From positions 1 to 28,297 of the forward strand of contig JAFZKR010000063.1 of the NCBI GenBank assembly GCA_017551845.1: DNA of 28,297 bases, given 5' to 3'. A program made the translations under genes and the position numbers. Positions 15,318-24,310 of this stretch are shown piece after piece; position 1 is the first letter of the stretch; the number at the start of each line of letters is the position of its first letter. The DNA is from Bacteroidaceae bacterium (GTDB lineage Bacteria; Bacteroidota; Bacteroidia; Bacteroidales; Bacteroidaceae). The notes under the pieces are model-generated. The model was not told where the DNA came from, searched no databases, and was given only the letters and a program-made list of their open reading frames with translations.

Positions 15318-16547
15318 ATGGAATTGTTGACACTGCTTGAACTGAACAGGTGCGTGAAAAACACGCTCCAGTCAGAGATGCCCGATGCCTTCTGGGTACA
15401 GGCCGAAATCAGCGGTCTAAGTCCTTCGGGCCAGGGACACTGTTATTTGGAGCTGGTTCAGAAAGATCCGTCAGGACGTACATTCCTGGCTAAGGCGAAG
15501 GCCAATGTATGGCGTACCACATGGCTCAGGATCAGACCCTATTTCGAGACTCAGACCGGTGAAAGCCTGAAGGTGGGTATGAAAGTCCTGTTGCAGGTAT
15601 TTGTCACTTTCCATGAGGTGTACGGTTACTCTCTTACTGTTCAGGACATAGACCCCTCATATACGCTGGGGGATATGGCACGCCATCGGAGGGAAATATT
15701 GGAGCGGCTGGAAAAAGAGGGAGTTGTGAGTCTTAACCGGGAACTGGAGATTCCGGTGGCTCCTCAACGGATTGCAGTGATTTCCTCAGTCACTGCTGCC
15801 GGATACGGTGATTTCCGCAATCAGCTTTCCAACAATGTCTATGGTTTTCGCTATTATGTGAAGCTGTTTCCGGCGCTTATGCAAGGTGAAGAGGTTGAAA
15901 GCAGTGTTATAGCGGCTATGAACAAAGTGGCTGCATGCCGTGATGATTTTGACGTACTGGTCATCATACGCGGCGGAGGCGCGGTAAGTGAACTGAGTTG
16001 TTTTGATTCTTATGAGCTGGCATTGAACATTGCCAACTTTCCATTGCCTGTCATAACCGGAATAGGTCACGAACGTGATGATACTGTGGCTGATGTTGTG
16101 TCCCATACAAAAGTAAAGACCCCAACCGCTGCCGCCGAATTTCTCATTGACTTAGTGTTTGAGGCGGCTTCGGCATTAGAGGCTCTGACGAGACGCATGG
16201 GTGATGTTGTCAGTGAACGTATGAATGCCGAGAGGATCCGGATAGAAAGGATAACCCAAAAACTACCTTCACTTTACGCATTGGTCAAGGTCAGGAATGA
16301 ACAGGTGCTTGATAATCTGTGGAATCGTACCGTTAACGGGGCAAAGAATATCCTGACGGCGAATACGCATAGGCTTGAACTGATAGGAAAGGAAATAGAA
16401 GCGGCAGATCCTGTCCTGATTCTGAAACGCGGCTATTCTTTGACACTATGCAACGGTCATGTGGTTAAAGGAACATCGGGTCTGAGAAAAGGGGATCATC
16501 TTATATCGGTCTTCCCTGACGGCAAAGTGGAGAGTGAAATTATTTGA
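15318..16547 (+). CDS. xseA: Exodeoxyribonuclease VII large subunit
   Basis: The 409-residue catalytic subunit of exonuclease VII degrades single-stranded DNA to oligonucleotides in both directions. It has the N-terminal OB-fold (WVQAEISGLSPSGQGHCYLEL), the central ExoVII catalytic domain (IAVISSVTAAGYGDF, VIIRGGGAVSELSCFD, PVITGIGHERDDTVAD) and a helical C-terminus ending in the usual ILKRGYSLTLCNG...LISVFPDGKVESEI. The length is typical of Bacteroidetes members, shorter than the E. coli protein. It is followed directly by xseB. Confidence 0.96.
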   Translation: MELLTLLELNRCVKNTLQSEMPDAFWVQAEISGLSPSGQGHCYLELVQKDPSGRTFLAKAKANVWRTTWLRIRPYFETQTGESLKVGMKVLLQVFVTFHEVYGYSLTVQDIDPSYTLGDMARHRREILERLEKEGVVSLNRELEIPVAPQRIAVISSVTAAGYGDFRNQLSNNVYGFRYYVKLFPALMQGEEVESSVIAAMNKVAACRDDFDVLVIIRGGGAVSELSCFDSYELALNIANFPLPVITGIGHERDDTVADVVSHTKVKTPTAAAEFLIDLVFEAASALEALTRRMGDVVSERMNAERIRIERITQKLPSLYALVKVRNEQVLDNLWNRTVNGAKNILTANTHRLELIGKEIEAADPVLILKRGYSLTLCNGHVVKGTSGLRKGDHLISVFPDGKVESEII

Positions 16548-16570
16548 AAACCTTTATATACAGGAAGTTT

Positions 16571-16753
16571 ATGAAATATGAGGATGCATTGAAACGCTTG
16601 GAGGAGATAGTCTCGGGCATTGAGGAGAACAAGCTGGATATTGATTTGATAGGCGAGAGACTGAAAGAGGCTCGTGAGTTGATAAAGTTCTGTAAAGACA
16701 AACTTTACAAGACCGATGAGGAGATAAAGAAGATTCTTGAAACTGAAGATTGA
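16571..16753 (+). CDS. xseB: Exodeoxyribonuclease VII small subunit
   Basis: The 60-residue helical protein (MKYEDALKRLEEIVSGIEEN...) is the small structural subunit that wraps the XseA helical tail. The start at 16571 is favoured: it opens exactly at the family consensus and has an AGGAAG a few bases upstream. A TTG at 16544 overlapping the xseA stop would add nine atypical residues. It lies 23 bases after xseA and 5 bases before the M48 protease gene. Confidence 0.93.
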   Translation: MKYEDALKRLEEIVSGIEENKLDIDLIGERLKEARELIKFCKDKLYKTDEEIKKILETED

Positions 16754-16758
16754 CCGTC

Positions 16759-17568
16759 ATGAAGAAAATCGTCAAACTAATTGTATTCCTGTCTGTTGTT
16801 GCGGCTGTCATTTCATGCAGTTCTGTGGTTTTTACAGGCAGGAACAGAATGCTGCTTTATTCAGACAACGAGATTTCATCATTGTCCGCACAATCCTATT
16901 ATGAGTTTATGTCAACAGCTGCTCCTTCCACAAATGTGGTCCAGACATCAATGATCCGCGAAGTGGGGAAACGTCTCGAGACAGCCCTGAACAAGTATCT
17001 TATAGCCAAAGGTCAGACAAATGTGCTTAACGGAATAAAGTGGGAATATTATCTGGTCCGGAGCAACCAGGCCAACGCTTTCTGTCTTCCGGACGGTAAA
17101 GTGGTGTTTTATGAAGGCATAATGCCTGTGCTCAGCACTCCTGATATGATTGCTGTAGTTATGGCTCACGAGATGGGGCATGCAATAGCTCGTCACGGTA
17201 ACGAACGTATGACGCAGCAGACCTTGACTAATCTCGTGGGTGCGGTCACCGGACAGATAATTGAGAGGAAGACTTCGGAAAACGGTCGTGCACTCTTCGA
17301 GACCGCTTTTGCCGTGGGCAGTCAGTACGGTTACCTGCTTCCGTATTCACGCAAACATGAGTATGAGGCTGATGAAATAGGGCTCTACATCATGGCTATT
17401 GCCGGATATGATATAAATCAGGCCCCTTTGCTCTGGAAAAGGATGGCCGAATCAGATAAACAACCCATTCCTGAAGAGTTAAGTACGCATCCCAGTGATG
17501 TGAACAGGATAAAACATCTTGAGAAACTTCTCCCTAAAGCCCGGAGCTATGCGGAAGAGATGAAGTGA
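16759..17568 (+). CDS. M48 family metalloprotease lipoprotein
   Basis: The 269-residue exported zinc protease has a lipoprotein signal ending AAVISC with acyl Cys20. The M48 catalytic motif HEMGH is at residues 137-141 with third ligand E203 (EYEADEIG), and a downstream STHPSD contains the conserved His244 of the LoiP/BepA/YggG-type group. Such proteases act in outer-membrane protein quality control in the periplasm. The start MKKIVKLIVF is chosen over a TTG nine bases earlier. It ends the xseA-xseB-M48 transcription unit at a terminator overlapping its stop codon. Confidence 0.92.
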   Translation: MKKIVKLIVFLSVVAAVISCSSVVFTGRNRMLLYSDNEISSLSAQSYYEFMSTAAPSTNVVQTSMIREVGKRLETALNKYLIAKGQTNVLNGIKWEYYLVRSNQANAFCLPDGKVVFYEGIMPVLSTPDMIAVVMAHEMGHAIARHGNERMTQQTLTNLVGAVTGQIIERKTSENGRALFETAFAVGSQYGYLLPYSRKHEYEADEIGLYIMAIAGYDINQAPLLWKRMAESDKQPIPEELSTHPSDVNRIKHLEKLLPKARSYAEEMK

Positions 17569-17598
17569 CTCCCGGATAGAGTCATCTATTTTTTATTT
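17566..17598 (+). terminator. Rho-independent terminator of the xseA-xseB-M48 unit
   Basis: TGACTC (17566-17571) pairs with GAGTCA (17579-17584) around a 7-base loop, followed by a T-rich tract (TCTATTTTTTATTTT). The stop codon TGA forms the base of the stem. Confidence 0.75.
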
Positions 17599-17628
17599 TC
17601 TCGGGATTATGGATTGAAATATTATTTG

Positions 17629-17636
17629 TATGTTTG
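17629..17636 (+). promoter_or_regulatory. Bacteroidetes-type -7 box for the esterase pair
   Basis: TATGTTTG is a perfect TAnnTTTG box 42 bases before the start of the first esterase and just after the preceding terminator. No TTTG is found at the usual -33 distance. Confidence 0.55.
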
Positions 17637-17678
17637 CAAGACTTGTATGAAAATTTTAAACAACTAATTAATTTTATT

Positions 17679-18959
17679 ATGAAGAGAATTATTCTTTCAC
17701 TTATGGCGCTTGCAACCTTGTCGGCGTCAGCACAGTTTGGAGGCGGCCGTGTAAATCCCACAGTTCCTTCAGTAACTGAAAATGTTGTAGAGGATTTCAA
17801 GCCCGCATTAAACAATCAGAATGGTCACCAGTATCCTATGGTTAATTCACAGCGTATGGTTCGTGCCCAGATTTCGGCACCTGACGCTAAATCCGTAGGA
17901 CTTGATATATCCGGTACGATTTATTCAATGACCAAGGATGAACGTGGTGTCTGGACCGGTACATCAGCTCCTCAGGATGAGGGCTTCCACTATTATCAGC
18001 TCAATATTGATGGTGCCAGTGTACCTGATCCGGGAAGTCTTTATTATTATGGCGCAAGCCGTTGGGGAAGCGGAATTGAGGTCCCGTCCGGTGATCAGGA
18101 TTTCTGGCAGCCCAAGAATGTACCTCAGGGATCTGTCAACGAGGTCTTCTACTGGTCAACAGTTTGTGAGAGCATGCGTCACTGTTACATTTATCTCCCT
18201 AATGAGTACTATACTAATTCCACCAAGAAGTTCCCGGTTCTGTACCTGATGCATGGTATGGGTGAAAACGAACATGGTTGGGCCGAGCAGGGACATACCG
18301 GTCAGATTATGGATAATCTTATTGCTGAGAAGAAAGCCGTTCCGTTTATTGTAGTCATTGATTGCCTTGATGCACGTGTTGCAAATCAGCAGAATGCTGC
18401 TCCTCAGGGAGGTTTTGCAGGCGGCCAGCGTCCTCTTACACAGGGTGCTCCTCAGGCGGGTCAGGCTCCTCAAGGCCAGCGTCCCGCAGCAGGTGCGGCT
18501 CCTCAAGGTCAGGGGCAGCGTCGTGGCGGTTTCGGAGGCGGTATGATGATGGGAGGTGCTTTCCAGGATGTACTTATCAAGGATATCATCCCTATGGTGG
18601 AGAAGAACTACCGTGTTATCGCCGATCCTCAGCACCGTGCTATGGCCGGTCTGTCAATGGGTGGTATGACCACACGTTCAGTAACTCTTGCCAATCCTAA
18701 GGTTTTCGCTTATGTAGGCATGTTCAGCGGTGGCACAATTTCACTTCAGGACATTGAAGCTGCCGAAGGCTACAAGGAGACCAACAAAGCTCTATTCATG
18801 AGCTGTGGCGGTAAAGAGGGCATGGGTGTAATGGAAGCAGCTGAGACTCTGAAGAAGGCCGGCATCAATGCAACCGGTTATATCTCAGAGGGTACCGCTC
18901 ACGAGTGGCACACATGGAGGCGCAGCCTTTATCAGTTCGCTCAACTTATTTTCAAATAA
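17679..18959 (+). CDS. Secreted CE1-like esterase with in-domain low-complexity insert (paralog 1)
   Basis: The 426-residue protein has a signal peptide (MKRIILSLMALATLSASA) and an N-terminal beta-sandwich (about 35-135, E-set/CBM48-like, with DEGFHYYQLNIDG). The alpha/beta-hydrolase domain is of the putative esterase (CE1, feruloyl/acetyl-xylan) type. Expected residues are the oxyanion region YLMHGMGENEHGW, nucleophile S326 in GLSMGG, likely acid E380 (CGGKEG) and H408 in HEWHTWRR. Residues about 238-293 are a Gln/Gly/Pro/Ala-rich insert (APQG, GQRP, GGFGGGMMMGG) placed between the strand FIVVIDCL and the helix FQDVLIKDIIP, inside the catalytic fold. The start at 17679 is chosen because it opens at the signal peptide. 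A paralog follows after 45 bases. The likely role is removal of feruloyl or acetyl esters from plant xylan. Confidence 0.88.
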   Translation: MKRIILSLMALATLSASAQFGGGRVNPTVPSVTENVVEDFKPALNNQNGHQYPMVNSQRMVRAQISAPDAKSVGLDISGTIYSMTKDERGVWTGTSAPQDEGFHYYQLNIDGASVPDPGSLYYYGASRWGSGIEVPSGDQDFWQPKNVPQGSVNEVFYWSTVCESMRHCYIYLPNEYYTNSTKKFPVLYLMHGMGENEHGWAEQGHTGQIMDNLIAEKKAVPFIVVIDCLDARVANQQNAAPQGGFAGGQRPLTQGAPQAGQAPQGQRPAAGAAPQGQGQRRGGFGGGMMMGGAFQDVLIKDIIPMVEKNYRVIADPQHRAMAGLSMGGMTTRSVTLANPKVFAYVGMFSGGTISLQDIEAAEGYKETNKALFMSCGGKEGMGVMEAAETLKKAGINATGYISEGTAHEWHTWRRSLYQFAQLIFK

Positions 18960-18995
18960 GCCGATGGAAATATTTCAATCAACATTAACCTATAA

Positions 18996-20294
<1,299 letters not shown>

Positions 20295-20316
20295 CTTGAC
20301 TGTAAGACTTAGTTTT

Positions 20317-20356
20317 AACCTTGGCTGGCATTTATTTGCCGGCCAAGGTTGTTTTT
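20317..20356 (+). terminator. Rho-independent terminator after the esterase pair
   Basis: A 14-base stem (AACCTTGGC-T-GGCA pairing with TGCC-G-GCCAAGGTT; 20317-20330 and 20337-20350) with a 6-base loop is followed by GTTTTTT. It separates the esterases from the downstream lipoprotein-GH43 unit. Confidence 0.88.
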
Positions 20357-20405
20357 TGACATTTATATATTTAAAAATCGTTTTAATGTTGTAAATTAGC
20401 GGGTC

Positions 20406-20421
20406 AATTGTAAATACAATT
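20406..20421. promoter_or_regulatory. Perfect palindrome upstream of the lipoprotein-GH43 operon
   Basis: AATTGTA-AA-TACAATT is a perfect 7-bp dyad with a 2-base spacer, 36 bases before the lipoprotein start. It lies just downstream of TTGTAAATTAG, a one-mismatch -7-like sequence near 20395. Its size and position fit an operator for a dimeric regulator, but AT-rich palindromes also arise by chance. Confidence 0.35.
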
Positions 20422-20456
20422 CAACTTTATTTATAAACCAATTTTTGAGTTCTAGT

Positions 20457-21494
20457 ATGAACAGACATTTCAAATTAATCCTGGCGGTGGGAATGGCAGC
20501 CATTCTGGTCGGTTGCGGTTCCAGTAGCAGTTCCAGTTCTAAGATTGATCCGCAGCGTATTGCCAACAGGAACGTTGAGTTCGACCAGTATTTTACAGAG
20601 ATCAAGGCCGATGCAGCACCGGCTAAACCCGATGAAAAGGGTTTTATCCGTCGTTGGACAATCATCGAGCCAATCAACAAGCCAAACAGTGGCAATACGG
20701 TATTCACTGACAGCTACATTTTGGCAGAGCTGACCAAAGAGTATTTCAAAGGCCAGTTTACATCCGATATCAATTCTCTGCCTAAGACCGGTGATCAGGT
20801 CATAGTTGAGTCTGAGGCTCCCCGTGCAAGCGGTCGAGGCTTCGGCGGCGGGTTCGGCGGTGGCGCTCCTCAGGGGGCAGGTGCAGGTCAGGCACGTCCG
20901 CAAGGCGCTCCAGGTGCTGGTGCTCCCGGTGCAGGCCAGGCTCGTCCTCAGGGTGCTCCAGGTGCTGGTGCTCCCGGTGCAGGTCAGGCTCGTCCTCAGG
21001 GTGCTCCTCAGGGCGCTCCTCAAGGTGGATTCGGTGGCTTCGGCGGTGGTATGATGGGTGGTGCTCCTGCCGGTGCAGCTGCAGCTCCATCAACTGTCAA
21101 GGATACTCTCACATGGCATTCTGTTGACAGCAAACTGTTCAACATCAAGCTTATCCGTTTTGCTACAGGTCTTACTGAAGGCAAGAAACGTTATGGTCTT
21201 ATCTTTAACGCATTCACTGTAATCAATTGCGAAGAGGATATTCCTAATGTGCGTTTAGCCGCCGGTTCAAACGCATCATCAATATGGTGGGTTAACGGTG
21301 AAAAGGTCCTGACTCTCCAGGCTGACCGCCGTATGGTTGCCGATGACGGTATGTCAAAGCGTATCACCCTCAAGAAGGGTAAGAACCTGGTTCGTGCCGC
21401 TGTGATTAATGGTCCCGGCATGAGCGACATGTGCATGCGTTTCTATAATGAGGATGGCTCTATCCTTAAGAACATCACCATCACTAACAACTAA
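20457..21494 (+). CDS. Surface lipoprotein with collagen-like low-complexity segment
   Basis: The 345-residue lipoprotein has a signal ending ILVGC with acyl Cys20, followed by a serine run. Two folded parts flank a low-complexity region: residues about 38-122 (GFIRRWTIIEPINKP...) and about 212-345 (TLTWHSVDSKLFNIKL..., WWVNGEKVLTLQADRRM, KKGKNLVRAAVINGPGM). The latter is beta-rich and resembles accessory beta-sandwich domains of Bacteroidetes plant-polysaccharide enzymes. Residues 124-210 are Gly/Ala/Pro/Gln-rich with a 16-residue repeat (GQARPQGAPGAGAPGA), then GGFGGFGGGMMGG. The ATG at 20457 is used because the TTG 12 bases earlier adds only MSSS. No enzyme motif is visible; glycan binding or scaffolding is inferred from its place 16 bases ahead of GH43. 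Confidence 0.7.
   Translation: MNRHFKLILAVGMAAILVGCGSSSSSSSKIDPQRIANRNVEFDQYFTEIKADAAPAKPDEKGFIRRWTIIEPINKPNSGNTVFTDSYILAELTKEYFKGQFTSDINSLPKTGDQVIVESEAPRASGRGFGGGFGGGAPQGAGAGQARPQGAPGAGAPGAGQARPQGAPGAGAPGAGQARPQGAPQGAPQGGFGGFGGGMMGGAPAGAAAAPSTVKDTLTWHSVDSKLFNIKLIRFATGLTEGKKRYGLIFNAFTVINCEEDIPNVRLAAGSNASSIWWVNGEKVLTLQADRRMVADDGMSKRITLKKGKNLVRAAVINGPGMSDMCMRFYNEDGSILKNITITNN
20886..21000 (+). repeat. 48-bp coding tandem repeat in the lipoprotein gene
   Basis: Units begin at 20886 and 20934, with a partial third from 20982. Each encodes GQARPQGAPGAGAPGA with only a few synonymous differences. The partial third copy then drifts into GAPQGAPQGG. Confidence 0.9.
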
Positions 21495-21510
21495 TTAATA
21501 GGATCAGAAT

Positions 21511-22950
21511 ATGAAAAAGATATTTCAGATGGGCTTGGTAGCCCTCGTTTCAGTCTCAATGTCTGAGGTAGTAATGGCTCAGATCGGTGCTCCGTTCATC
21601 CACGATCCTGCTACAATTCAGGAGTGTGACGGTAAATACTACACTTGGGGAACAGGTGGTTCTCCGCTGGTCTCAAGTGACGGCTGGGTATGGTCTGGCA
21701 CAGGTGGCGCACGTATTCAGGTAGGTGCTGCTCCTGATATGATTAAAATAGGTGACCGTTATCTCTGCGCTCACAGTTCAACAGGCGGTGGTCTGGGCGG
21801 TGGTCACGCAGGTACTATACGTACCATGTGGAACAAGACTTTGGATCCTCAGTCTCCTGACTACGAGTGGACAGAGCAGATTCAGGTTGCCGAGTCACTT
21901 GTCGATGAGGACTGCGATGCTATCGATGCAGGTTTGCTGCTCGGTCCCGACGGTCGTCTGTGGGTAACTTACGGTACATATTTCGGATTTATCCGTGTGG
22001 TGGAACTTGATCCTGCTACCGGTGATCGTGCCGCTGGTGCCGAGGATGTTAACATTGCTGTTGACTGCGAGGCCACAACAATGATTTATCAGGATGGCTG
22101 GTACTACCTGTTAGGTACTCACGGAACATGCTGTGATGGTGTCAACTCAACTTACAACATTGTTTGTGGCCGTTCAAAGAGTCCCACCGGTCCTTTTGTC
22201 GACAATGTTGGCCGTGATATGATTGAAGGTGGAGGCAAGATGGTTCTCGGTGCCCGTGACGGTTATACCGGTGCCGGTCACTTTGGCCGTTATGTAGTTG
22301 ATGAGGGTGTAGAGAAGATGTCATTCCACTGGGAGGCTGACTACTATCAGAGCGGACGCAGCACTTTGGCTATCCTGCCTATCGTATGGCGCAACGGCTG
22401 GCCAGAGGCTGGTTACAATGTAAAGCCCGGCGTTTATGAGATTGAGTCTGAGCGCAGAGGTTATGCACTTGAAATCGCCACTGAGTATGTTCGTCTTGGC
22501 GGCGGTCGTGGCATGTTCGGCGGTGGCGGTGGTGAAAACACTGTCGTTCCCTTCCAGAAGCTTGAGGATGTTATAGGCAACTGGCCTGCCGGCAACATTG
22601 ATGTCCGCGTCATTGACTATCAGTTCCGTCCCAACCAGAAGTGGGAGCTTGTTCCTATGGATGAAGGAACCCTTGGCACTCCTTACTACAAGATTGTTAT
22701 TGCCGGTACAAACCGTGCTCTGGCTGCTACTGCCGGTAAGGAACTTACTACAGTTCCTGAGTTCACTGGCGCACCTGAGCAGTTGTGGAGCATTGACCAG
22801 CTTATTGACGGTACTTATCGTGTTATGCCTAAGGCTGTTCCCGGCACCAATGAGAAAGTTTGCCTTATCTCTGTAGGTGATTCGAATGCATCACTCGGCA
22901 AATTCGATTTCAATGATGTAAACTGCAAGTGGAATTTCCGTCAGTATTGA
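21511..22950 (+). CDS. Glycoside hydrolase family 43 with ricin-like C-terminal domain
   Basis: The 479-residue exported enzyme has a signal peptide (to about SEVVMA, residues 1-23) and a five-bladed GH43 propeller (about 25-300). The catalytic triad is visible: D32 (FIHDPATIQ) as base, D139 (DAIDAGLLLG) as pKa modulator and E187 (VDCEATTM) as acid. H257 (GAGHFG) matches the metal-site His of arabinanases. From about 304 a beta-trefoil-like module has three QxW-type motifs (QKWELVP, QLWSID, CKWNFRQY), typical of ricin-type carbohydrate-binding modules. A Gly-rich loop (about 329-342, GGGRGMFGGGGG) interrupts it. The likely activity is endo-arabinanase or arabinofuranosidase. It follows the lipoprotein gene after 16 bases. 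Confidence 0.88.
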   Translation: MKKIFQMGLVALVSVSMSEVVMAQIGAPFIHDPATIQECDGKYYTWGTGGSPLVSSDGWVWSGTGGARIQVGAAPDMIKIGDRYLCAHSSTGGGLGGGHAGTIRTMWNKTLDPQSPDYEWTEQIQVAESLVDEDCDAIDAGLLLGPDGRLWVTYGTYFGFIRVVELDPATGDRAAGAEDVNIAVDCEATTMIYQDGWYYLLGTHGTCCDGVNSTYNIVCGRSKSPTGPFVDNVGRDMIEGGGKMVLGARDGYTGAGHFGRYVVDEGVEKMSFHWEADYYQSGRSTLAILPIVWRNGWPEAGYNVKPGVYEIESERRGYALEIATEYVRLGGGRGMFGGGGGENTVVPFQKLEDVIGNWPAGNIDVRVIDYQFRPNQKWELVPMDEGTLGTPYYKIVIAGTNRALAATAGKELTTVPEFTGAPEQLWSIDQLIDGTYRVMPKAVPGTNEKVCLISVGDSNASLGKFDFNDVNCKWNFRQY

Positions 22951-22981
22951 TAGTTTTTCCTGAAAAGAAACAAACGAAGTG

Positions 22982-23021
22982 AAAACATAACGGGAGACCC
23001 ACATCTCCCGTTATGTTTTTT
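22982..23021 (+). terminator. Rho-independent terminator after GH43
   Basis: A perfect stem of about 16 bp (22982-22997 with 23004-23019; core ACATAACGGGAGA) has a 6-base loop and ends in a run of six T. It ends the lipoprotein-GH43 transcript. The A-rich left arm could also help stop the convergent minus-strand gene. Confidence 0.92.
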
Positions 23022-23050
23022 GTAAGATGAATAAGAAATCTGCCTCCAGG

Positions 23051-24217
23051 TCAGCGAACGGTAATGTGCAGGCAGGTCTGTTTCTTTTCATATTTTACGT
23101 AACAGCGGTTCTGTCTTTGCATGTCGTACGCTACCTGCATCAGAACCTGACGCATCTTGTCAACTGATGCTACAGTTCCTTTCTCAGGAGTCTGGAAGGT
23201 GTAATAAGAGATATCAAAGGTGGTTCCGTAACAGTGGCAGGACTGTTCTGATGAATTGACATTGGTTTTTCGCAGCTGTTTTACATGTTCATCGGTCCTT
23301 AATACACTTGTGACAGTAAACTTGTGATTACGGCTGTAGCCCCTGTTGAACAAAGAGTCCTGAAAGGCTTTTCCCATGTCATCAAGCAGTTGGGCCGCTT
23401 TCGGGACGAGATAAGGGACAGAATGGGTTAATTTGTCTATTGCGTAGTAACCGTCGGAGTTTATTTTTACGAGTTCCCTGCTTGATTGTGCCTCTTCAAT
23501 GGTTATGGATTTCTTAAGGCCGTTTTTTTTTGCTGCCTCAAGTTGTGTTTCGTTTATGTCATTGAAAATGCGGTCGTATTGCCTGACCGGTTCCCGATGA
23601 TCCGAGTTGGGATTCACTTCCCCTTCCGATAAATACTGTTCGATTTCATCGCCTTTCTGTGACATGAAGCCCGACAGACGGTATCCGCCAATGAAAAGCA
23701 AAACGACAAGTGCTACCGGGATGAGCATGAACAGGAAGAAAACAATATTGTTTATGGATTCCAGATGGAATATTTTCTTTATGGTATTGCCATACCATCT
23801 TATGAAACCGGCAGTCAATGAGACTATCAGGAATCCGGCCAGGGGCATGAAGGTAACTGAAATCCTGTATCCTATGATGCCGGGACTCTCGTTGCGATAG
23901 AAGTGGCAAAGTGCAAGAACAACGGGGAATAGGATAAGGAACCCGATAGCAACAGTCCATTTTACCCACTTTGTTTCAATTTTTCTCCATAAATAGAACT
24001 GGAATGCTCCTGTAGCAAGGCAGAGGATCCAGATAAGTGCCAGATAGATACCAGGTACGCGGATGTCATCGGGAAGGAACCATCGGCCAATGGTGTCGGT
24101 TATAATGTAGAGAACAGTTGACAAAAGGATAAAACGTATTATCCTGATGTTTTTGATGAATCTTTCGCTGGTGCTTTCGGGCATCGGAGTACCCGATTCA
24201 TTATCTTTATTTTCCAT
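23051..24217 (-). CDS. Five-helix membrane protein fused to a DUF5715 (M15 peptidase-like) domain
   Basis: The 388-residue protein has five predicted membrane helices (about 25-43, 57-76, 86-105, 117-138 and 156-179), then a soluble region to the C-terminus. The odd helix number and polar N-terminus would put this region in the periplasm. Residues about 295-388 match DUF5715: VTSVLRTDEHVKQLRKTN, then SCHCYGTTFDISY and CLHITV. The pattern S-x-H328-x-x-G-x-x-x-x-D335 and H384 mirrors the zinc ligands of M15/VanY-type D-Ala-D-Ala peptidases, with R307 in the place of the substrate-binding Arg. Peptidoglycan cleavage or binding is thus an inference. DUF5715 proteins are usually small lipoproteins or secreted, so the membrane fusion is unusual. 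Confidence 0.8.
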   Translation of the reverse strand: MENKDNESGTPMPESTSERFIKNIRIIRFILLSTVLYIITDTIGRWFLPDDIRVPGIYLALIWILCLATGAFQFYLWRKIETKWVKWTVAIGFLILFPVVLALCHFYRNESPGIIGYRISVTFMPLAGFLIVSLTAGFIRWYGNTIKKIFHLESINNIVFFLFMLIPVALVVLLFIGGYRLSGFMSQKGDEIEQYLSEGEVNPNSDHREPVRQYDRIFNDINETQLEAAKKNGLKKSITIEEAQSSRELVKINSDGYYAIDKLTHSVPYLVPKAAQLLDDMGKAFQDSLFNRGYSRNHKFTVTSVLRTDEHVKQLRKTNVNSSEQSCHCYGTTFDISYYTFQTPEKGTVASVDKMRQVLMQVAYDMQRQNRCYVKYEKKQTCLHITVR

Positions 24218-24224
24218 ATTACCG

Positions 24225-24232
24225 CAAATTTA
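24225..24232 (-). promoter_or_regulatory. Bacteroidetes-type -7 box abutting the DUF5715 gene
   Basis: The minus strand reads TAAATTTG, a perfect TAnnTTTG box that ends only 7 bases before the ATG. Transcription from it would begin about at the start codon and give a leaderless or near-leaderless mRNA. Confidence 0.45.
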
Positions 24233-24310
24233 GTTTATTTGACTTTGCAATGGTGACGCGCTGACATCTTTTTTGTAATTTCGCGACATTATTTATAATA
24301 CGACACTGCT

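Noticed and set aside
15218..15364. Longer N-terminus for the polyferredoxin
   Set aside because: It would overlap the divergent xseA gene and cross a perfect -7 promoter box; the extra 49 residues are unlike a membrane ferredoxin.
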